DNA of 64,000 nt from Bacteroidota bacterium (GCA_027483445.1 JAIXUS010000034.1:92495-156494), one strand, 5' to 3'. Counted from the first letter of the stretch, positions 17,801 to 29,621 are shown. Program-made: numbers and translations. The notes: a model not told the origin generated them from the letters alone.

Positions 17801-18691
17801 TGGAGAGGGGTTAGGGGAGAGGTAAAACTTGACCATCGCTCCTTCCGACTTCCCAATCCAGTTGCGTTGCATTTCCTTCATCGAGTCGGTCCAGTCGAGG
17901 CTTTCTAAGTCGGAAAGCAAGCGCTCGGCGTAGGCGGTGATGCGCAAGAACCACTGACGCATTTTGCGCTTTTCTACCGGATGACCGCCGCGTTCGCTTA
18001 GTCCGTCTTTCACCTCATCGTTGGCCAGCACCGTGCCCAGGGCCTCACACCAGTTAACCGTGGCATAGTCGAGGTAAGCTAATCGGTATTGCATTACAAT
18101 GTGGCGACGAGCGGCTTCGTCCATGTTGGCCCAATCGCCGGCGCTGAAAGGCTCGTGTTCGCCACAGGCACCATTTACGCCGGCACTTCCGCCGGAGGCG
18201 AAACGCAGTTCCAACTCAGCAATCGGCTCGGCCTTTTGGGTTTCGTTGTTAAACCAGCAATTGAACAGCTGCAGGAAAATCCACTGCGTCCATTTGTAAT
18301 ACTGAGGGTCGGAGGTATTCACTTCGCGATTCCAGTCGTAACAAAAGCCAATATTATTGAGCTGTTCCTTGTAACGGGCGATGTTCTCAGCGGTAGTATC
18401 GGCCGGGTGGCGGCCGGTTTGGATGGCATACTGCTCAGCCGGCAAACCAAAGGCATCAAAACCCATTGGATGCAGCACATTGAAGCCTTTTAAGCGTTTG
18501 AACCGCGAAACAATATCGGAGGCGATGTAGCCCAAAGGGTGCCCCACGTGCAGTCCGGCACCTGATGGGTAAGGGAACATGTCGAGTACATAATACTTCG
18601 GCTTTGAAGGATCAACCTCAGTTTTGTACAAGCCTTGCTCGCGCCACTTTTGCTGCCACTTCTGCGCTATTTCGCGGAAATTCGGTTCCAT
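14816..18691 (-). CDS. leuS: Leucyl-tRNA synthetase with 374-residue in-frame DUF559/repeat insertion
   Basis: A 1291-residue class Ia synthetase that charges tRNA-Leu in the cytoplasm. The HIGH-type motif is '[10 protein letters not shown]' (~residue 48), the editing-domain motif is '[10 protein letters not shown]', and KMSKS is '[10 protein letters not shown]' (~residue 1060). The anticodon-binding C-terminal part is complete. Removing residues 290-663 leaves 917 residues, close to the family's usual size. The insertion sits at the very start of the CP1 editing domain, between 'GAMVKF' and '[11 protein letters not shown]'. It contains a Vsr-like DUF559 nuclease domain (about 355-460) and five 35-residue repeats (about 490-663). 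No intein splice residues are visible. The frame is preserved throughout and both halves of LeuRS look intact, so the gene is probably functional with a large loop insertion. Confidence 0.93.
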   Translation of the reverse strand: MEPNFREIAQKWQQKWREQGLYKTEVDPSKPKYYVLDMFPYPSGAGLHVGHPLGYIASDIVSRFKRLKGFNVLHPMGFDAFGLPAEQYAIQTGRHPADTTAENIARYKEQLNNIGFCYDWNREVNTSDPQYYKWTQWIFLQLFNCWFNNETQKAEPIAELELRFASGGSAGVNGACGEHEPFSAGDWANMDEAARRHIVMQYRLAYLDYATVNWCEALGTVLANDEVKDGLSERGGHPVEKRKMRQWFLRITAYAERLLSDLESLDWTDSMKEMQRNWIGKSEGAMVKFYLSPNPSPQERGTASVAASGIGIQNSGGQERGTVDNDTSAYSHNSVEDPLNPYHHANPKAWMSLIAKAKEMRSNMTPSEKRLWEQLRAGKSGYKFRRQHIIAGFIVDFVCLSAGLVIEVDGNVHNSQKEADEGRTSELNNHGFEVIRFSNDEVDGDVFLVVDKIVDECKRRGFFPKLEQYHSVEEPDGEYSATPGSGFTFFENPESPQSLQVTSKGLVQGEILPSPRGEGSGERSNENPESPQPLQVTSKGLVQGEILPSPRGEGSGERFHENSESPQPPEGASKGLVLGEILPSPRGEGSGERFHENSESPQPPEGASKGFGLGEILPSPRGEGSGETSHENSESPQPLQVTSKGLGQGQILPSPRGEGSGERFIEVFTTRPDTLFGVDFLTLAPEHELVAEITTAEQKAAVEAYVAVARNRSERERMSEVKRISGEFTGAYAIHPFTGKPIPVWVGDYVLAGYGTGAVMAVPAGDQRDWDFAKHFGIPMTEIHEGIDISEAADPTKDAKLKNSGFLNGLTGHEAIRRAVQEIEAKGIGKGKVNYRLRDAGFSRQRYWGEPFPIEYRNGVAYALNENELPLELPVMDDFKPTGQPESPLAKATHWLETPSGRRETDTMPGYAGSSWYFLRYMDAQNTKRFVGREAEAYWQDVDVYIGGTEHAVGHLLYARFWQKFLFDRGEVTKNEPFRKLINQGMILGRSNFVYRISGENKYISADLIQQNPDVKTIPLHVDVNIVRNDVLDTEAFRRWRPENNNVEFVLNADGQYVCGVEVEKMSKSKYNVVNPDDIIAEYGADTLRLYEMFLGPLEQSKPWNTNGIEGVYRFFKKLWNLFYNEQGGIKLSDESATEEELRILHKTIRKVEEDIERFSFNTSVSTFMICVNELHELKCRKRSVLQDFLIILSPYAPHIAEELWQASGGQGSVVNARFPEWKEEFIRESKVTYPVAFNGKTRYQIQVPAEMPQAEVQALALGHEEASKWLNGGQPKKVIVVAGRMVNIVL
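16702..17226. repeat. Five tandem 105-bp repeats with internal hairpins
   Basis: Units begin at 16702, 16807, 16912, 17017 and 17122, with a period of exactly 105 bp (35 codons). Each starts with a conserved block containing the hairpin CCCCTCTCC...GGAGAGGGG, followed by a spacer coding for either 'LQVTSKG' or 'PEGASKG' variants. The first, fourth and fifth units are of the LQVTSKG kind; the second and third are of the PEGASKG kind. Because the period is a multiple of three, the leuS frame is kept however many units are present. Confidence 0.9.
17315..17635 (-). other. DUF559 (Vsr/PD-(D/E)xK-like) nuclease domain encoded inside leuS
   Basis: The segment reads '[19 protein letters not shown]', '[16 protein letters not shown]', '[12 protein letters not shown]' and '[11 protein letters not shown]', the order seen in DUF559 proteins. 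The candidate catalytic acids are D396 in 'FIVDF' and E407/D409 in 'IEVDG' of the fused protein. Nothing is missing, so activity is plausible. Free-standing DUF559 proteins start near 'MR.N.T..E..LW', so the domain is essentially full length. It has no separate promoter that I can see and would be made as part of LeuRS. Confidence 0.8.
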
Positions 18692-18801
18692 AATCTAGGT
18701 GTATTCGGGCGGCAAAGGTAAGAAGGCCATTTGGCTTTTACCTGTTCAAATGGCTGTTAATAGATGAACAAATCAACTACCTCGTTGAGGCTTGCTCTGG
18801 T

Positions 18802-18809
18802 TATCTTTG
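18802..18809 (+). promoter_or_regulatory. Putative -7 box for ftsX
   Basis: TATCTTTG matches TAnnTTTG and ends 8 bp before the ftsX ATG, implying a leaderless or nearly leaderless transcript. No TTG lies at the usual -33 distance. Confidence 0.45.
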
Positions 18810-18816
18810 CCCCAAC

Positions 18817-19689
18817 ATGACCGCTGAACAATCTTTCCAAAAGCGTCGACTGCGTTCCTCCTACTTCACCTCTGTGGTAAGCATTGCCATGGTGTTGTTT
18901 ATGCTGGGACTGATGGGTTTATTGCTCATCAATGCCCGCAAGCTTACCGATGTAACCCGCGAAGCATTTACCGTTACCCTGTTTTTTCGCGATTCGGTCG
19001 ACGACGCCCGGGTGCAGCAGTTTAGCGACTCCCTGAGACGTCTCGATTTTGTGAAATCAACCACCTTTACCACCCGTGAGCAGGCCGCCGAAAACTTCAG
19101 CAAGGAGCTCGGTGAGGATTTTGTTGATTTTCTGGGTTACAACCCGCTTCCTCCCTCGGTAGATGTGAACTTCAAGCCTGAGTTTGCCAACAGCGCCTAT
19201 TTCGCCAAAACCGAGCGCGAATGGCTGGCCAATCCCATGGTTGAGCAGGTTAGCTATCCACGCAATCTGATCAATAAGATTGTCGACAACATGCAAAAGC
19301 TCAGCTGGTTCTTTCTCGCCTTTGGAGCGGTGCTAACATTGATTGCTGTTACGCTCATCAACAATACCATTCGACTGGCGATTTATTCCAAGCGATTTCT
19401 CATAAAAACCATGCTGCTTGTAGGTGCCACGGCCGGCTTTGTAAGAGGTCCGTTTTTACGCACCGGCCTATTGCAAGGTTTTGTAGGAGGAATCATCGCC
19501 GTTCTGCTCATTGCCGGAGTGCTGCTGCTGGCCGAATCGCGCATTGAAGGTTTGCGCGAAATTCGCGACTTGAAGCTTTTAGGCCTACTTGCCGGAGGAG
19601 TTGTGGTTGGAGGTATTATTTTGTCGTGGATTTGTACTTTCTTTGCCGTTCGCAAATACCTGAATCTGAAAACCGATTCGCTTTACTAA
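18817..19689 (+). CDS. ftsX: Cell division protein FtsX (permease-like)
   Basis: A 290-residue inner-membrane protein with one N-terminal transmembrane segment (VVSIAMVLFMLGLMGLLLI), an extracytoplasmic domain starting 'FTVTLFFRDSVDD', and three C-terminal membrane segments. This is the FtsX topology. With FtsE (not in the window) it links divisome signals to peptidoglycan hydrolases. It is followed at 8 bp by the DUF3098 gene, then uppP and truB, an order widely conserved in Bacteroidota and probably one operon. The product acts in the cytoplasmic membrane. Confidence 0.9.
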   Translation: MTAEQSFQKRRLRSSYFTSVVSIAMVLFMLGLMGLLLINARKLTDVTREAFTVTLFFRDSVDDARVQQFSDSLRRLDFVKSTTFTTREQAAENFSKELGEDFVDFLGYNPLPPSVDVNFKPEFANSAYFAKTEREWLANPMVEQVSYPRNLINKIVDNMQKLSWFFLAFGAVLTLIAVTLINNTIRLAIYSKRFLIKTMLLVGATAGFVRGPFLRTGLLQGFVGGIIAVLLIAGVLLLAESRIEGLREIRDLKLLGLLAGGVVVGGIILSWICTFFAVRKYLNLKTDSLY

Positions 19690-19696
19690 TGCCATC

Positions 19697-19936
19697 ATGA
19701 GTTCGGAAAACAACAACAAAGGCTTCGTTTTTGGCCCAACCAACTTTAAAATTCTGATTGCCGGATTGGTCGTAATCCTCATCGGGTTTCTGTTAATGAC
19801 CGGTGGTGGTTCTGATGACCCGAATGTTTTCAACCCTGAAATCTTCTCCACCCAACGCATCACCGTTGCGCCGATCGTTGTACTTATCGGCTTTGCCATT
19901 GAAGTAGTAGCGATTCTCTACAAACCCCGCAAGTAA
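19697..19936 (+). CDS. DUF3098 domain-containing membrane protein
   Basis: A 79-residue protein with two membrane segments ('FKILIAGLVVILIGFLLMTGGG' and 'ITVAPIVVLIGFAIEVVAILY'). The glycine-rich 'MTGGGSDDPNVFNPEIFS' loop between them is the DUF3098 signature. It lies between ftsX and uppP, spaced 8 and 4 bp. Its role is unknown; conserved linkage with division and envelope genes suggests an envelope function. Confidence 0.85.
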   Translation: MSSENNNKGFVFGPTNFKILIAGLVVILIGFLLMTGGGSDDPNVFNPEIFSTQRITVAPIVVLIGFAIEVVAILYKPRK

Positions 19937-19939
19937 TCC

Positions 19940-20773
19940 ATGAGCTGGATTGAGGCTCTTCTTATTGCCATTGTTGAAGGGCTTACCGAATTTCTTCCCG
20001 TTTCTTCGACCGGCCACATGATTATTACGGAGGCCTTACTCGGCATAGAGTCGGACGAGTTCTCCAAACTTTTTACGGTGAATATCCAGTTCGGAGCCAT
20101 ACTCTCGGTGTTGGTACTCTACTGGAAGCGGTTTTTGAAAAACTTTAGCTTTTACTACAAACTTATTGTGGCCTTTATTCCGGCGGCGATTCTCGGTTTT
20201 CTGCTTGGCGACACCATCGATGCATTGCTCGAAAGCCCGCTTGTTGTTGCTGTTTCACTGCTTCTGGGAGGCATCGTTCTGCTCTATATCGACCGTTGGT
20301 TCCCCTCCAATCCGGTAACCTACGAAGATGCCCTTGACGACCCCAACCGCCACGCCGATGATGTTGAAATAACCTACCCAAAAGCCTTCATGATTGGCTT
20401 GTTTCAGTGCATCGCACTCATTCCCGGTGTATCACGCTCTGCGGCAACCATTATTGGAGGCCTTTCGCAAAAAATCTCCCGGAAAAACGCCGCCGAATTC
20501 TCCTTTTTCCTCGCTGTACCCACCATGGCTGCGGCTTCGGGCTATAAGTTGCTCAAGCTGGTGCTCGACCAAAAAACCGAGGTCATCACCAACAACCTTG
20601 GCATTCTACTCTTTGGTAACCTGGTGGCTTTTCTGGTAGCCATGGCCGCCATACGCTTTTTCATCAGCTACCTGACTAAACACGGTTTTCGCGTTTTCGG
20701 ATGGTACCGTATTGTGGTTGGAAGCCTGCTACTGTTGCTCATGGCTTTTGGCGTTGAACTTTCTGTATTATGA
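19940..20773 (+). CDS. uppP: Undecaprenyl-diphosphatase UppP (BacA family)
   Basis: A 277-residue integral membrane phosphatase that recycles undecaprenyl diphosphate for peptidoglycan and O-antigen synthesis. The family motifs are intact: '[17 protein letters not shown]' near the N-terminus and '[15 protein letters not shown]' about residue 155. Its membrane segments fit the family topology. It overlaps truB by ATGA (20770-20773). Overproduction of this family confers bacitracin tolerance in other bacteria; nothing here suggests more than housekeeping. Confidence 0.93.
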   Translation: MSWIEALLIAIVEGLTEFLPVSSTGHMIITEALLGIESDEFSKLFTVNIQFGAILSVLVLYWKRFLKNFSFYYKLIVAFIPAAILGFLLGDTIDALLESPLVVAVSLLLGGIVLLYIDRWFPSNPVTYEDALDDPNRHADDVEITYPKAFMIGLFQCIALIPGVSRSAATIIGGLSQKISRKNAAEFSFFLAVPTMAAASGYKLLKLVLDQKTEVITNNLGILLFGNLVAFLVAMAAIRFFISYLTKHGFRVFGWYRIVVGSLLLLLMAFGVELSVL

Positions 20774-21501
20774 ATCCAGCCAATGCGCCCCTAACGCCCT
20801 TTCAGGAGGGTAAACTCCTGCTCATCGACAAGCCGCTTGGCTGGACATCCTTCGACCTTGTGAATAAAGTCCGCATCAGCATTGAAATGCACTTCGGGCT
20901 CAAAAAGCGAAGCCTGAAAGTGGGCCATGCCGGCACGCTCGACCCACTGGCCACCGGACTCATGCTGGTGTGTACCGGACGGATGACCAAGCAAATGGAC
21001 CAGTTTATTGGTTTACCCAAAGCATACACCGGAACCTTCGTATTGGGGGCCACAACGGCCTCTTTCGACTTAGAAAAGGAAGTTGAGGGCCATTTCCCAA
21101 CAGCCCATCTAACGGATGATGCCATCCGCGGAGCGGCCAAAACCTTTATAGGCCAACACGAACAGGAGCCGCCGGTATTCTCGGCCAAAAAAATCGATGG
21201 AACCCGCGCCTACGAGTTTGCCAGAGAAGGCAAGGAGGTGGAAATGCGCAAAGCCAGTATCGAGATTACGCACATGGAAATTACCCGGATTGAGCTGCCC
21301 GAGGTTGATTTTGCCGTAGCCTGCAGCAAAGGCACGTACATCCGTTCGCTGGCCCGCGATTTTGGACAAGCTCTCCAAACCGGAGCATACCTGAGTGCCT
21401 TGCGGAGAACGTCGATTGGTGATTATACTGTTGCCAATGCACTGAGCGTGAACGGTCTGAAAGAAATGCTCATACGTGAGCACCCGCGCCTTACACCATG
21501 A
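20770..21501 (+). CDS. truB: tRNA pseudouridine(55) synthase TruB
   Basis: A 243-residue enzyme that converts U55 of the tRNA T-loop to pseudouridine. The catalytic Asp is in '[16 protein letters not shown]', and the downstream motifs '[17 protein letters not shown]' and '[15 protein letters not shown]' are present. It is shorter than E. coli TruB because it lacks most of the C-terminal PUA region, as in other Bacteroidota. It is translationally coupled to uppP and is the last gene of the ftsX operon before pgk. Confidence 0.94.
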   Translation: MNPANAPLTPFQEGKLLLIDKPLGWTSFDLVNKVRISIEMHFGLKKRSLKVGHAGTLDPLATGLMLVCTGRMTKQMDQFIGLPKAYTGTFVLGATTASFDLEKEVEGHFPTAHLTDDAIRGAAKTFIGQHEQEPPVFSAKKIDGTRAYEFAREGKEVEMRKASIEITHMEITRIELPEVDFAVACSKGTYIRSLARDFGQALQTGAYLSALRRTSIGDYTVANALSVNGLKEMLIREHPRLTP

Positions 21502-21569
21502 TTCGTTAAACGAACCCAAACCATTGCGCATTTTTTGCCAATTTGCGCACCCAAATATTGCTTCACACC

Positions 21570-22760
21570 ATGGTCAATATCGAAACCACCTCATTTGAAG
21601 GACACAAAGCATTAATCCGTGTTGATTTTAATGTTCCATTGAACGATCAATTTCAGGTTACCGACAATACCCGAATTCGGGCCGCAGTGCCAACCATTCT
21701 CAAGATTGTTGAGCAAGGAGGAAGCGTGATTTTGATGTCGCATTTAGGTCGCCCAAAAAGCGGCCCCGAAGATCAATTTTCGCTGCGCCATATTGTTTCA
21801 GAAGTGTCGACATTGCTGGGGCGTGAAGTGAAATTCGCGAACGATTGCATTGGTCCTGTGGCCGAAGAAGCCGCGGCCAATCTAAAGCCCGGCGAGGTGC
21901 TTTTGCTCGAAAATCTCCGGTTTTACAAAGAAGAAGAGAAAGGTGATGTGGCCTTTGCCGAAAAACTGTCGAAGCTCGGAAGCATTTACGTAAACGACGC
22001 CTTTGGAACGGCCCACCGTGCTCATGCATCAACGGCGGTAATTGCACAGTTTTTCCCGCAGAACAAGCTATTTGGTTATGTGATGCAGGGCGAAATTGAT
22101 GCGATCGACAAAGTGCTGAAACACCCCGTTCGTCCATTTACGGCCATTATGGGCGGTGCCAAGGTGAGCAGCAAAATTTCAATCATCGAGAATGTGTTGG
22201 GTAAAGTAAACCATCTTATTGTTGGAGGTGGGATGACCTTCACGTTTATCAAGGCTTTGGGCGGAAAAACAGGAGCTTCGCTTGTAGAACAAGAGCAACT
22301 GGAGCTAGCTCTGGAACTGCTGAAAAAAGCGGAGTCTATGGGCGTGCAGATACACCTGCCTGTGGATGCCATTATTGCCGACCGATTTGCCAACGATGCC
22401 CAAACCAAAACGGTGAACATTCGCGAGATTCCCGACGGCTGGATGGGCCTCGACATTGGACCGGAAACCGAAAAACAGTTTGATGCCATCATTCAAAGCT
22501 CCGGAACCCTGTTGTGGAACGGCCCGATGGGTGTTTTCGAAATGAGCAGTTTTGAACACGGCACACGCAGCGTGGGCGAATCTATTGCGCAGGCAACAGC
22601 TAAAGGCGCCTACTCGCTCGTTGGAGGCGGCGACTCGGTAGCGGCTGTGAACCAGTTTGGCCTGGCCGAGCAGGTGAGCTACGTTTCTACAGGCGGTGGA
22701 GCCCTCCTTGAATACATGGAAGGCATTGAGCTTCCGGGCGTTGCAGCCATTCGGAGCTAA
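21570..22760 (+). CDS. pgk: Phosphoglycerate kinase
   Basis: A 396-residue glycolytic kinase that interconverts 1,3-bisphosphoglycerate and 3-phosphoglycerate. Motifs read in order: 'VDFNVPLND', 'SHLGRPK', '[14 protein letters not shown]', '[10 protein letters not shown]', and the nucleotide loop '[10 protein letters not shown]'. The ORF track begins at a TTG; the ATG nine codons later (MVNIETTSF) gives the normal family start. About 70 bp separate it from truB, so it may have its own promoter. Confidence 0.95.
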   Translation: MVNIETTSFEGHKALIRVDFNVPLNDQFQVTDNTRIRAAVPTILKIVEQGGSVILMSHLGRPKSGPEDQFSLRHIVSEVSTLLGREVKFANDCIGPVAEEAAANLKPGEVLLLENLRFYKEEEKGDVAFAEKLSKLGSIYVNDAFGTAHRAHASTAVIAQFFPQNKLFGYVMQGEIDAIDKVLKHPVRPFTAIMGGAKVSSKISIIENVLGKVNHLIVGGGMTFTFIKALGGKTGASLVEQEQLELALELLKKAESMGVQIHLPVDAIIADRFANDAQTKTVNIREIPDGWMGLDIGPETEKQFDAIIQSSGTLLWNGPMGVFEMSSFEHGTRSVGESIAQATAKGAYSLVGGGDSVAAVNQFGLAEQVSYVSTGGGALLEYMEGIELPGVAAIRS

Positions 22761-23059
22761 ACCTTCAGGCAGAGTCAAATTCATTTCTGCCAACACAAGG
22801 CTGGCTCTTGAAGTAGAGCCCGCGTAGGGCTAAGTGATGCATGCTCACGCACTCTTTCAAACCTAATGATTGAGCATTGTATAGGCCTATGCATTAGATA
22901 AGGCCCACAAAAAATTGAGAAATACAATCCAAGCTCCGCTGATGGCCGCTCAGAGTAATCCATGCAGAGACACCCAGAATCTTCTCAAACAGGCTGAGTT
23001 GCTGAATAATCAAAATCCGAGCACAGCCTGAAGGGCATAGGCTTTTGATCGATACTCGT
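22761..23059. other. Intergenic region between convergent pgk and usp genes
   Basis: About 300 bp with no supported gene. The 60-residue ORF 22781..22963 on the minus strand has no motif or conserved look. No clear terminator hairpin with a U-tract was found for either neighbour. Confidence 0.4.
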
Positions 23060-23947
23060 TTAGTAATTGCTGAAATTAAATAAATGTCCGCCTTTGGAAA
23101 CCATGTTGTTCACCGGATTGAGAGTCATTACAGGAATGGCCTCGGGGTTGGCAATCACATTTTGCTCGTAGGGCCCGATGATGTAATGACTGAACTCCTT
23201 CTCCTGATTGGTCATGATAATAATCAGGTCGGCCTCTTTATTTTTGGCAAAGGCAATCGTTTCTTTAGTAAAATCGCCTTTCGGTGCTTTCGACACCTCA
23301 AAGGCGCAACCGCGTTCGCGAAGGTAGTTTTCGGCATAGGCAATATTGTTGTTTACCGCGCGGGCCGCATACTCGTCAGACTCGTGGTCGGCTAAAATGT
23401 GCAGAAACGACTTGAAAACCTTGGCCAACTCAACGGCCCAAACCAGCTTTTGCTTGGTTTCGCGGGAGAAGTCGATCGGTAAAATGATGTTTTTGTAGCC
23501 ATGCGAAAGCATCGCCTTCTTCTGCACCACCACAAACGGACGATTGGCATTGGTAATTACGCGAAGGGCCTTGCTTCCCACAACGTGCTGCATGCCAATA
23601 ACGCCATGGGTTCCCATCACCACCAGAGCGGCATTTAGTTCATCGGCAATGCTGCCAATGGTGTCGAAAATATTGCCCCTCCGTGTTACAAAAGTGGTTT
23701 CAATACCCGAAGCCTGTTGGTTTTTCTCGGCAGCCTGCTTGAGTTTAGCCTGGGCCTCTTCTTCCTTTTGGTCTTTAGACTTAGCGCTTTCTAAAAGACC
23801 TGTTTCAACCACATGCAACAGGCAGATGGTTTTGTTAAACAGCTTAGCCAGTTCGCTGGCGTGCTGCATGGCAAAGCCGGCCACCTCTGTGAAATCGGTT
23901 GGAACGAGAATTAAATTAGAGTCGATGGGCTTTATGATATTCTTCAT
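23060..23947 (-). CDS. Universal stress protein with two Usp domains
   Basis: A 295-residue tandem Usp protein. Domain 1 (about 5-140) carries 'LILVPTDFTEVAGFAMQHASELA' and the ATP-binding loop 'VVMGTHGVIGMQHVVGSKALRVI'. Domain 2 starts 'NIILPIDFSRETKQKLVWAVELA' and has a weaker nucleotide loop ('IIMTNQEKEF'), so it may not bind ATP. The start at MKNIIKPIDSN is preferred because the track's 20-residue extension overlaps the HD gene. It is cytoplasmic, and its partner gene is the HD hydrolase 8 bp upstream. Confidence 0.88.
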   Translation of the reverse strand: MKNIIKPIDSNLILVPTDFTEVAGFAMQHASELAKLFNKTICLLHVVETGLLESAKSKDQKEEEAQAKLKQAAEKNQQASGIETTFVTRRGNIFDTIGSIADELNAALVVMGTHGVIGMQHVVGSKALRVITNANRPFVVVQKKAMLSHGYKNIILPIDFSRETKQKLVWAVELAKVFKSFLHILADHESDEYAARAVNNNIAYAENYLRERGCAFEVSKAPKGDFTKETIAFAKNKEADLIIIMTNQEKEFSHYIIGPYEQNVIANPEAIPVMTLNPVNNMVSKGGHLFNFSNY

Positions 23948-23954
23948 GGGTGCT

Positions 23955-24566
23955 TTAAGAATTCGGTGAGTTAAGGCTTCCAGATTCGAGCTGGTATAAA
24001 TAACCAAGCTTAACCGGCTCGCGGTACTGGCGGCAAAATTGGGTGAAATATCGGTGTTGCTTGAGAAAAGAAATTTGAATGCGGTTCCACTGCTCCAGCG
24101 AACTCAACTTTCCATTGGCCTGAAGTTCAAGAAACAACTGGTGACCGATGGGGAAAAAGTCATCACGCCCCAGGTAATCAAGATCGGCGTCGCAAAGAAT
24201 TTCACCGATTCTGCTTTGGGGCGACTGTGGTATTCGAGTAGCCATGATTGCCTTTTCGACCTCGGCCCTTTCCTCATCCGAAAGCTGCAACTGAGCAAGG
24301 TATGGGGCAGCAAAACGACAGCTATACTCCTCATGGTCTTCGGCCGAGAGCGTAAACCCGGTATCGTGGAATAAGGCAGCCAGTCGTAGCAGGTAAGTAT
24401 CTATTAGCGACAAGGATTCGATATTCCCCAGAAACTCTGCCTGCCTGAGTACATCAATTGTATGCTCCGGACTGTGGTAGAACAAAGTCGGGGGTAGCTC
24501 ATTCCTCAAGCGTTCAATTACTTGATCTCGAACGCTTTGGAAGGCGATTTCAATGTTTTCAATCAT
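23955..24566 (-). CDS. HD domain-containing hydrolase
   Basis: A 203-residue HD-fold protein. The metal motif reads H in 'YHSPEHTIDV', 'LFHDTGF' (the HD pair) and Asp in 'LCDADLDYLG'. The fold is used by (p)ppGpp, cyclic-dinucleotide and nucleotide phosphohydrolases; the substrate is not identifiable here. It lies 8 bp before the universal stress gene on the same strand, so the two are probably co-transcribed and may both act in a starvation or stress response. Confidence 0.85.
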   Translation of the reverse strand: MIENIEIAFQSVRDQVIERLRNELPPTLFYHSPEHTIDVLRQAEFLGNIESLSLIDTYLLRLAALFHDTGFTLSAEDHEEYSCRFAAPYLAQLQLSDEERAEVEKAIMATRIPQSPQSRIGEILCDADLDYLGRDDFFPIGHQLFLELQANGKLSSLEQWNRIQISFLKQHRYFTQFCRQYREPVKLGYLYQLESGSLNSPNS

Positions 24567-24596
24567 GGCTAAAGCCTGAAATTGAGTGGGGCCATA

Positions 24597-25334
24597 TCAG
24601 GCCACAAAATAGCGAGAAATAATGAACGGCAGCATCATTCTCCACGTAGGCCAGTCATGCTTAATGTCGGCCCCCCAAATGCCCAGGTCGTGATTGATTC
24701 CTTTTCGGTGAAGCAGCGCTGAAAACCTTCGGCTGGCGTTGGGGTCTTCGTAATCGCCGCTGCCCGAGTAAATGTGAATATGCTTGCTCGACCTGATCTT
24801 GTCGAGGTACCAGTTATCTTCCAAATTGCTGAGATACTGCTCGGGTGAATTGAAATACACTTGCTCGTCGTGGTAGCCTTTGGTGTATTCCGACAAATCA
24901 TAAACCCCACTCATACTAATCACGCCCGAAAAGGCGTCGGGGTACTTCAGAAAGAGATTCATCGCGTGCAGCGCCCCAAAACTAGCCCCACAGGTGTAAA
25001 TGGGTGTTTCCTGGCTAGTGTTTTGACGGATAAATGGAACCACTTCCTGCGCCACATAATCATTAAACTGGTTGTGGCGGATGGCTTTGTGTGGTGGATA
25101 CATCTCATCGTTGAGCCAGCTTTCGCGGTTAATCGAATTGATAGAAAACACTTTACACACACCTGAATCGACGAAAGGCGCCAACGATTCGAGCAGCTGA
25201 AAACGCTCATATTCCAAATAATCGGCGGCGGCTGTTGGAATGAGCAACAACGCGAAACCATAATGGCCATAAACGGCAATGGGCATCTCCTGCTGTAGCG
25301 CTTGGCTATACCATTGCGTAGTGTACTTTTGCAT
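24597..25334 (-). CDS. Esterase family alpha/beta hydrolase
   Basis: A 245-residue enzyme of the putative-esterase family (esterase D/enterochelin esterase-like). The nucleophile elbow is 'TCGASFGALHAMNL' and the catalytic His is likely in 'IKHDWPTW'. No signal peptide remains when the start is placed at MQKYTTQWYS; the track's extension overlaps the divergent DUF456 gene and looks like noise. It is probably cytoplasmic. The substrate is unknown. Confidence 0.8.
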   Translation of the reverse strand: MQKYTTQWYSQALQQEMPIAVYGHYGFALLLIPTAAADYLEYERFQLLESLAPFVDSGVCKVFSINSINRESWLNDEMYPPHKAIRHNQFNDYVAQEVVPFIRQNTSQETPIYTCGASFGALHAMNLFLKYPDAFSGVISMSGVYDLSEYTKGYHDEQVYFNSPEQYLSNLEDNWYLDKIRSSKHIHIYSGSGDYEDPNASRRFSALLHRKGINHDLGIWGADIKHDWPTWRMMLPFIISRYFVA

Positions 25335-25411
25335 ACCGTTAATTTTTCCAATAATAAGAAAGCCTCCTGATATTTGAGTCGTGTAGGTATAAATCCCCAA
25401 AAAACAAGCGC

Positions 25412-25909
25412 ATGGAAATTTTCTTGGCCCTCGTAGCACTGCTTCTAACCCTCATTGGCATTGCCGGTTGCATTCTTCCGGGGCTTCCCGGCCCTCCAAT
25501 CAACTTTCTGGCTCTGGTGCTGGTGCATTGGAAAATTGAAGCCTTTTCCCAAACCACGCTATGGATCATGGGAATACTTGCCCTTTTAGTCATCATTCTC
25601 GACTATATAATTCCGGTTTGGAGCGCACGCTTGTTTGGCGCTACTCCAACCGGGGTTCGCTGGAGCGTGTATGGTATGCTCCTCGGTTTGCTTTTTACGC
25701 CTATCGGCATGATGGCAGGACTATTCATTGGCGCTGTTCTGGGCGACCTGAAAGAGGGTAAATCACCGATAGATGCGCTCAAAGCAGGTGTGGGCTCCTA
25801 CCTGGGAACCGTGGTGGGTATTGTGATTAAGTGCATCGTAGCACTAATCATTAGCTTTCCGGTTTGGTATGTGCTTTCGTTGAAAGCCTGGCAAGCCATC
25901 ACAGGCTGA
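25412..25909 (+). CDS. DUF456 domain-containing membrane protein
   Basis: A 165-residue membrane protein with an N-terminal hairpin (LALVALLLTLIGIAGCILPGLPGPPINFLAL) and glycine-rich helices ('GMLLGLLFTPIGMMAGLFIGAVLGDL'). The 'GCILPGLPG' motif is the DUF456 mark. It is divergent from the esterase and convergent with hom. The function of the family is unknown. Confidence 0.85.
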   Translation: MEIFLALVALLLTLIGIAGCILPGLPGPPINFLALVLVHWKIEAFSQTTLWIMGILALLVIILDYIIPVWSARLFGATPTGVRWSVYGMLLGLLFTPIGMMAGLFIGAVLGDLKEGKSPIDALKAGVGSYLGTVVGIVIKCIVALIISFPVWYVLSLKAWQAITG

Positions 25910-25934
25910 TGCCTATGCTTGCCACCGGTTAGGC

Positions 25935-27199
25935 TTAAACCAGTTTGTTGATGGCTTCTTGCTTCAGTCGCAACTCTGGCCTTGCTTCCCTACGACTCTC
26001 GTGCAGTTGGAAAGCCCCGGTAAACAACAGCGACACGCCCGCTTCTTCGAGCTTTACTACCCACTTTTTGAGTTCGGGAAGCACAACCCAACCCCGTCGC
26101 ACAACCCGCCCCGATGGGTCGGTAAATCGTCTCCAACCGGCCAGCCGGAAATCGGCCGGAAAATCGTCATCAGCGCCAGCCAGCAACAACTCCAGCGAAA
26201 CATCATCGGCCAAGGGCGAGAGCGAAAGCACCGGTAAATGGGTATAACGATAACTGTAGTTTTCGGCCACCAGCCGCTGTACATCCTTTAAAACCGCAGA
26301 ACCGGTTGGCAGGCTTCCGGCACCTTTGCCGGAGGTAAACCAAGGACCATTGAACGGGAAATCAAACTGCAAAGCGTTGTTCTCCTGAACGATGGTTCCA
26401 AGTCCTTCGCCCACCGGAACCAGCGTAGGCAAAACCCATGATGCAAGCCCCTTTCGGGTTTGAATGCTGCGTGCAACCAAACGAATGCTTTTCCCTTCGA
26501 GCAGCGCCAACTCCCGATCGGCACGACTAAGATTACGAATCGAAAACCGCAACACCTCGTTGGGGTCATTGAGCACGCCAAATCCGTGCAGGTTGAGCAA
26601 AGTGAGCTTGTAAGCGGCATCCCATCCATCCACATCCGATGATGGATCAGCTTCGGCAAAACCAGCTTGCTGGGCCAGCTGCAGGGCTTCATTGAAGCTT
26701 AGACCATCCTGCTCAATCCGGCTCAAAATATAATTCGTGGTTCCATTTAAAATTCCACCAACCGCAACCGGTTTTTCATAGGCGAAATACCGGTCGAGCG
26801 TCTGCAACACAGGAATAGAGGCCGCCACAGCCGCTTCGTACAAAAATGGAGTGTTGGTTTGCCGGCTGAGCCGAACAAGGTCTTCTAACTTTTGAGCGAT
26901 GGCCTTCTTGCTGGCCGATACAACCGGAATTCGCTTCAATAATGCGTTTCTGATGATTTCATAACCGGCCTGCGCATCATTGGTAGCTTCTACCACCAGG
27001 TTTATCTGCGCATCTTCCCACACTGTTGCCGGGTCGTAAACCAGCAAATTCTGGGGCACCGATCGTTTCTTGGTTTTCGACTTCACCACCACATATTGTA
27101 TGGCGATATCGGGATTTTGGCTAGCCTGCAAAAGATTGTAAAATCCTTGTCCAACCACGCCCAAACCAAAAAGGGCTACTTGATATTGAGGTTTTGTGT

Positions 27200-27203
<4 letters not shown>
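25935..27203 (-). CDS. hom: Homoserine dehydrogenase
   Basis: A 422-residue NAD(P)-dependent dehydrogenase that reduces aspartate semialdehyde to homoserine. The Rossmann motif is 'ALFGLGVVGQGFYNLL'; the catalytic domain has 'GGILNGTTNYILSRI' and 'AEADPSSDVDGWDAAYKL'. A C-terminal stretch beyond about residue 340 is present but does not read clearly as an ACT domain. Its ATG overlaps metX by ATGA (27200-27203), making it the third gene of the metY-metX-hom operon controlled by the cysteine leader region. Its substrate is produced by Asd, encoded at 60 kb. Confidence 0.93.
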
Positions 27204-29567
<2,364 letters not shown>

Positions 29568-29584
29568 TTAAATGGTTACAAAAA

Positions 29585-29621
29585 GAAAAACGCCCCTTAG
29601 ATGCTTAGATCGAAGGGGCGT
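29585..29621 (-). terminator. Attenuator terminator 2, just before metY
   Basis: On the minus strand, ACGCCCCTT pairs with AAGGGGCGT (9 bp) across a 14-nt loop, followed by TTTTTC. It lies between leader peptide 2 and metY. The sequence AAGGGG inside the leader 2 ORF matches the 3' arm, so it can compete for the 5' arm CCCCTT and block the hairpin. Confidence 0.85.

Larger units (their letters stand above)
16702..17823 (-). mobile_element. In-frame DUF559 element within leuS (1122 bp, inverted termini)
   Basis: The element begins with ACCTCTCCCC and ends with its complement GGGGAGAGGT. The similarity extends inward about 35 bp at each end (ACCCCTCTCCAC shared), forming imperfect terminal inverted repeats, each of which also folds into a GC-rich hairpin. 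The length is exactly 374 codons. Inside are a DUF559 nuclease domain (ATG-containing stretch [12 protein letters not shown] at 17602) and a five-unit 105-bp repeat array. There is no transposase and no obvious target-site duplication. Removing it would join 'MVKF' directly to 'FIEVFTT'. I infer a nuclease-driven (homing-like) or repeat-recombination element. Confidence 0.85.

Noticed and set aside
16702-17823. Intein in leuS
   Set aside because: No Cys/Ser at the first inserted residue, no terminal His-Asn followed by Cys/Ser/Thr, and no splicing-block motifs. The ends are DNA inverted repeats and the nuclease is DUF559, not LAGLIDADG or HNH.
22781-22963. 60-aa ORF on the minus strand in the pgk-usp gap
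   Set aside because: No motif, no start context, low-complexity codon use; probably chance.
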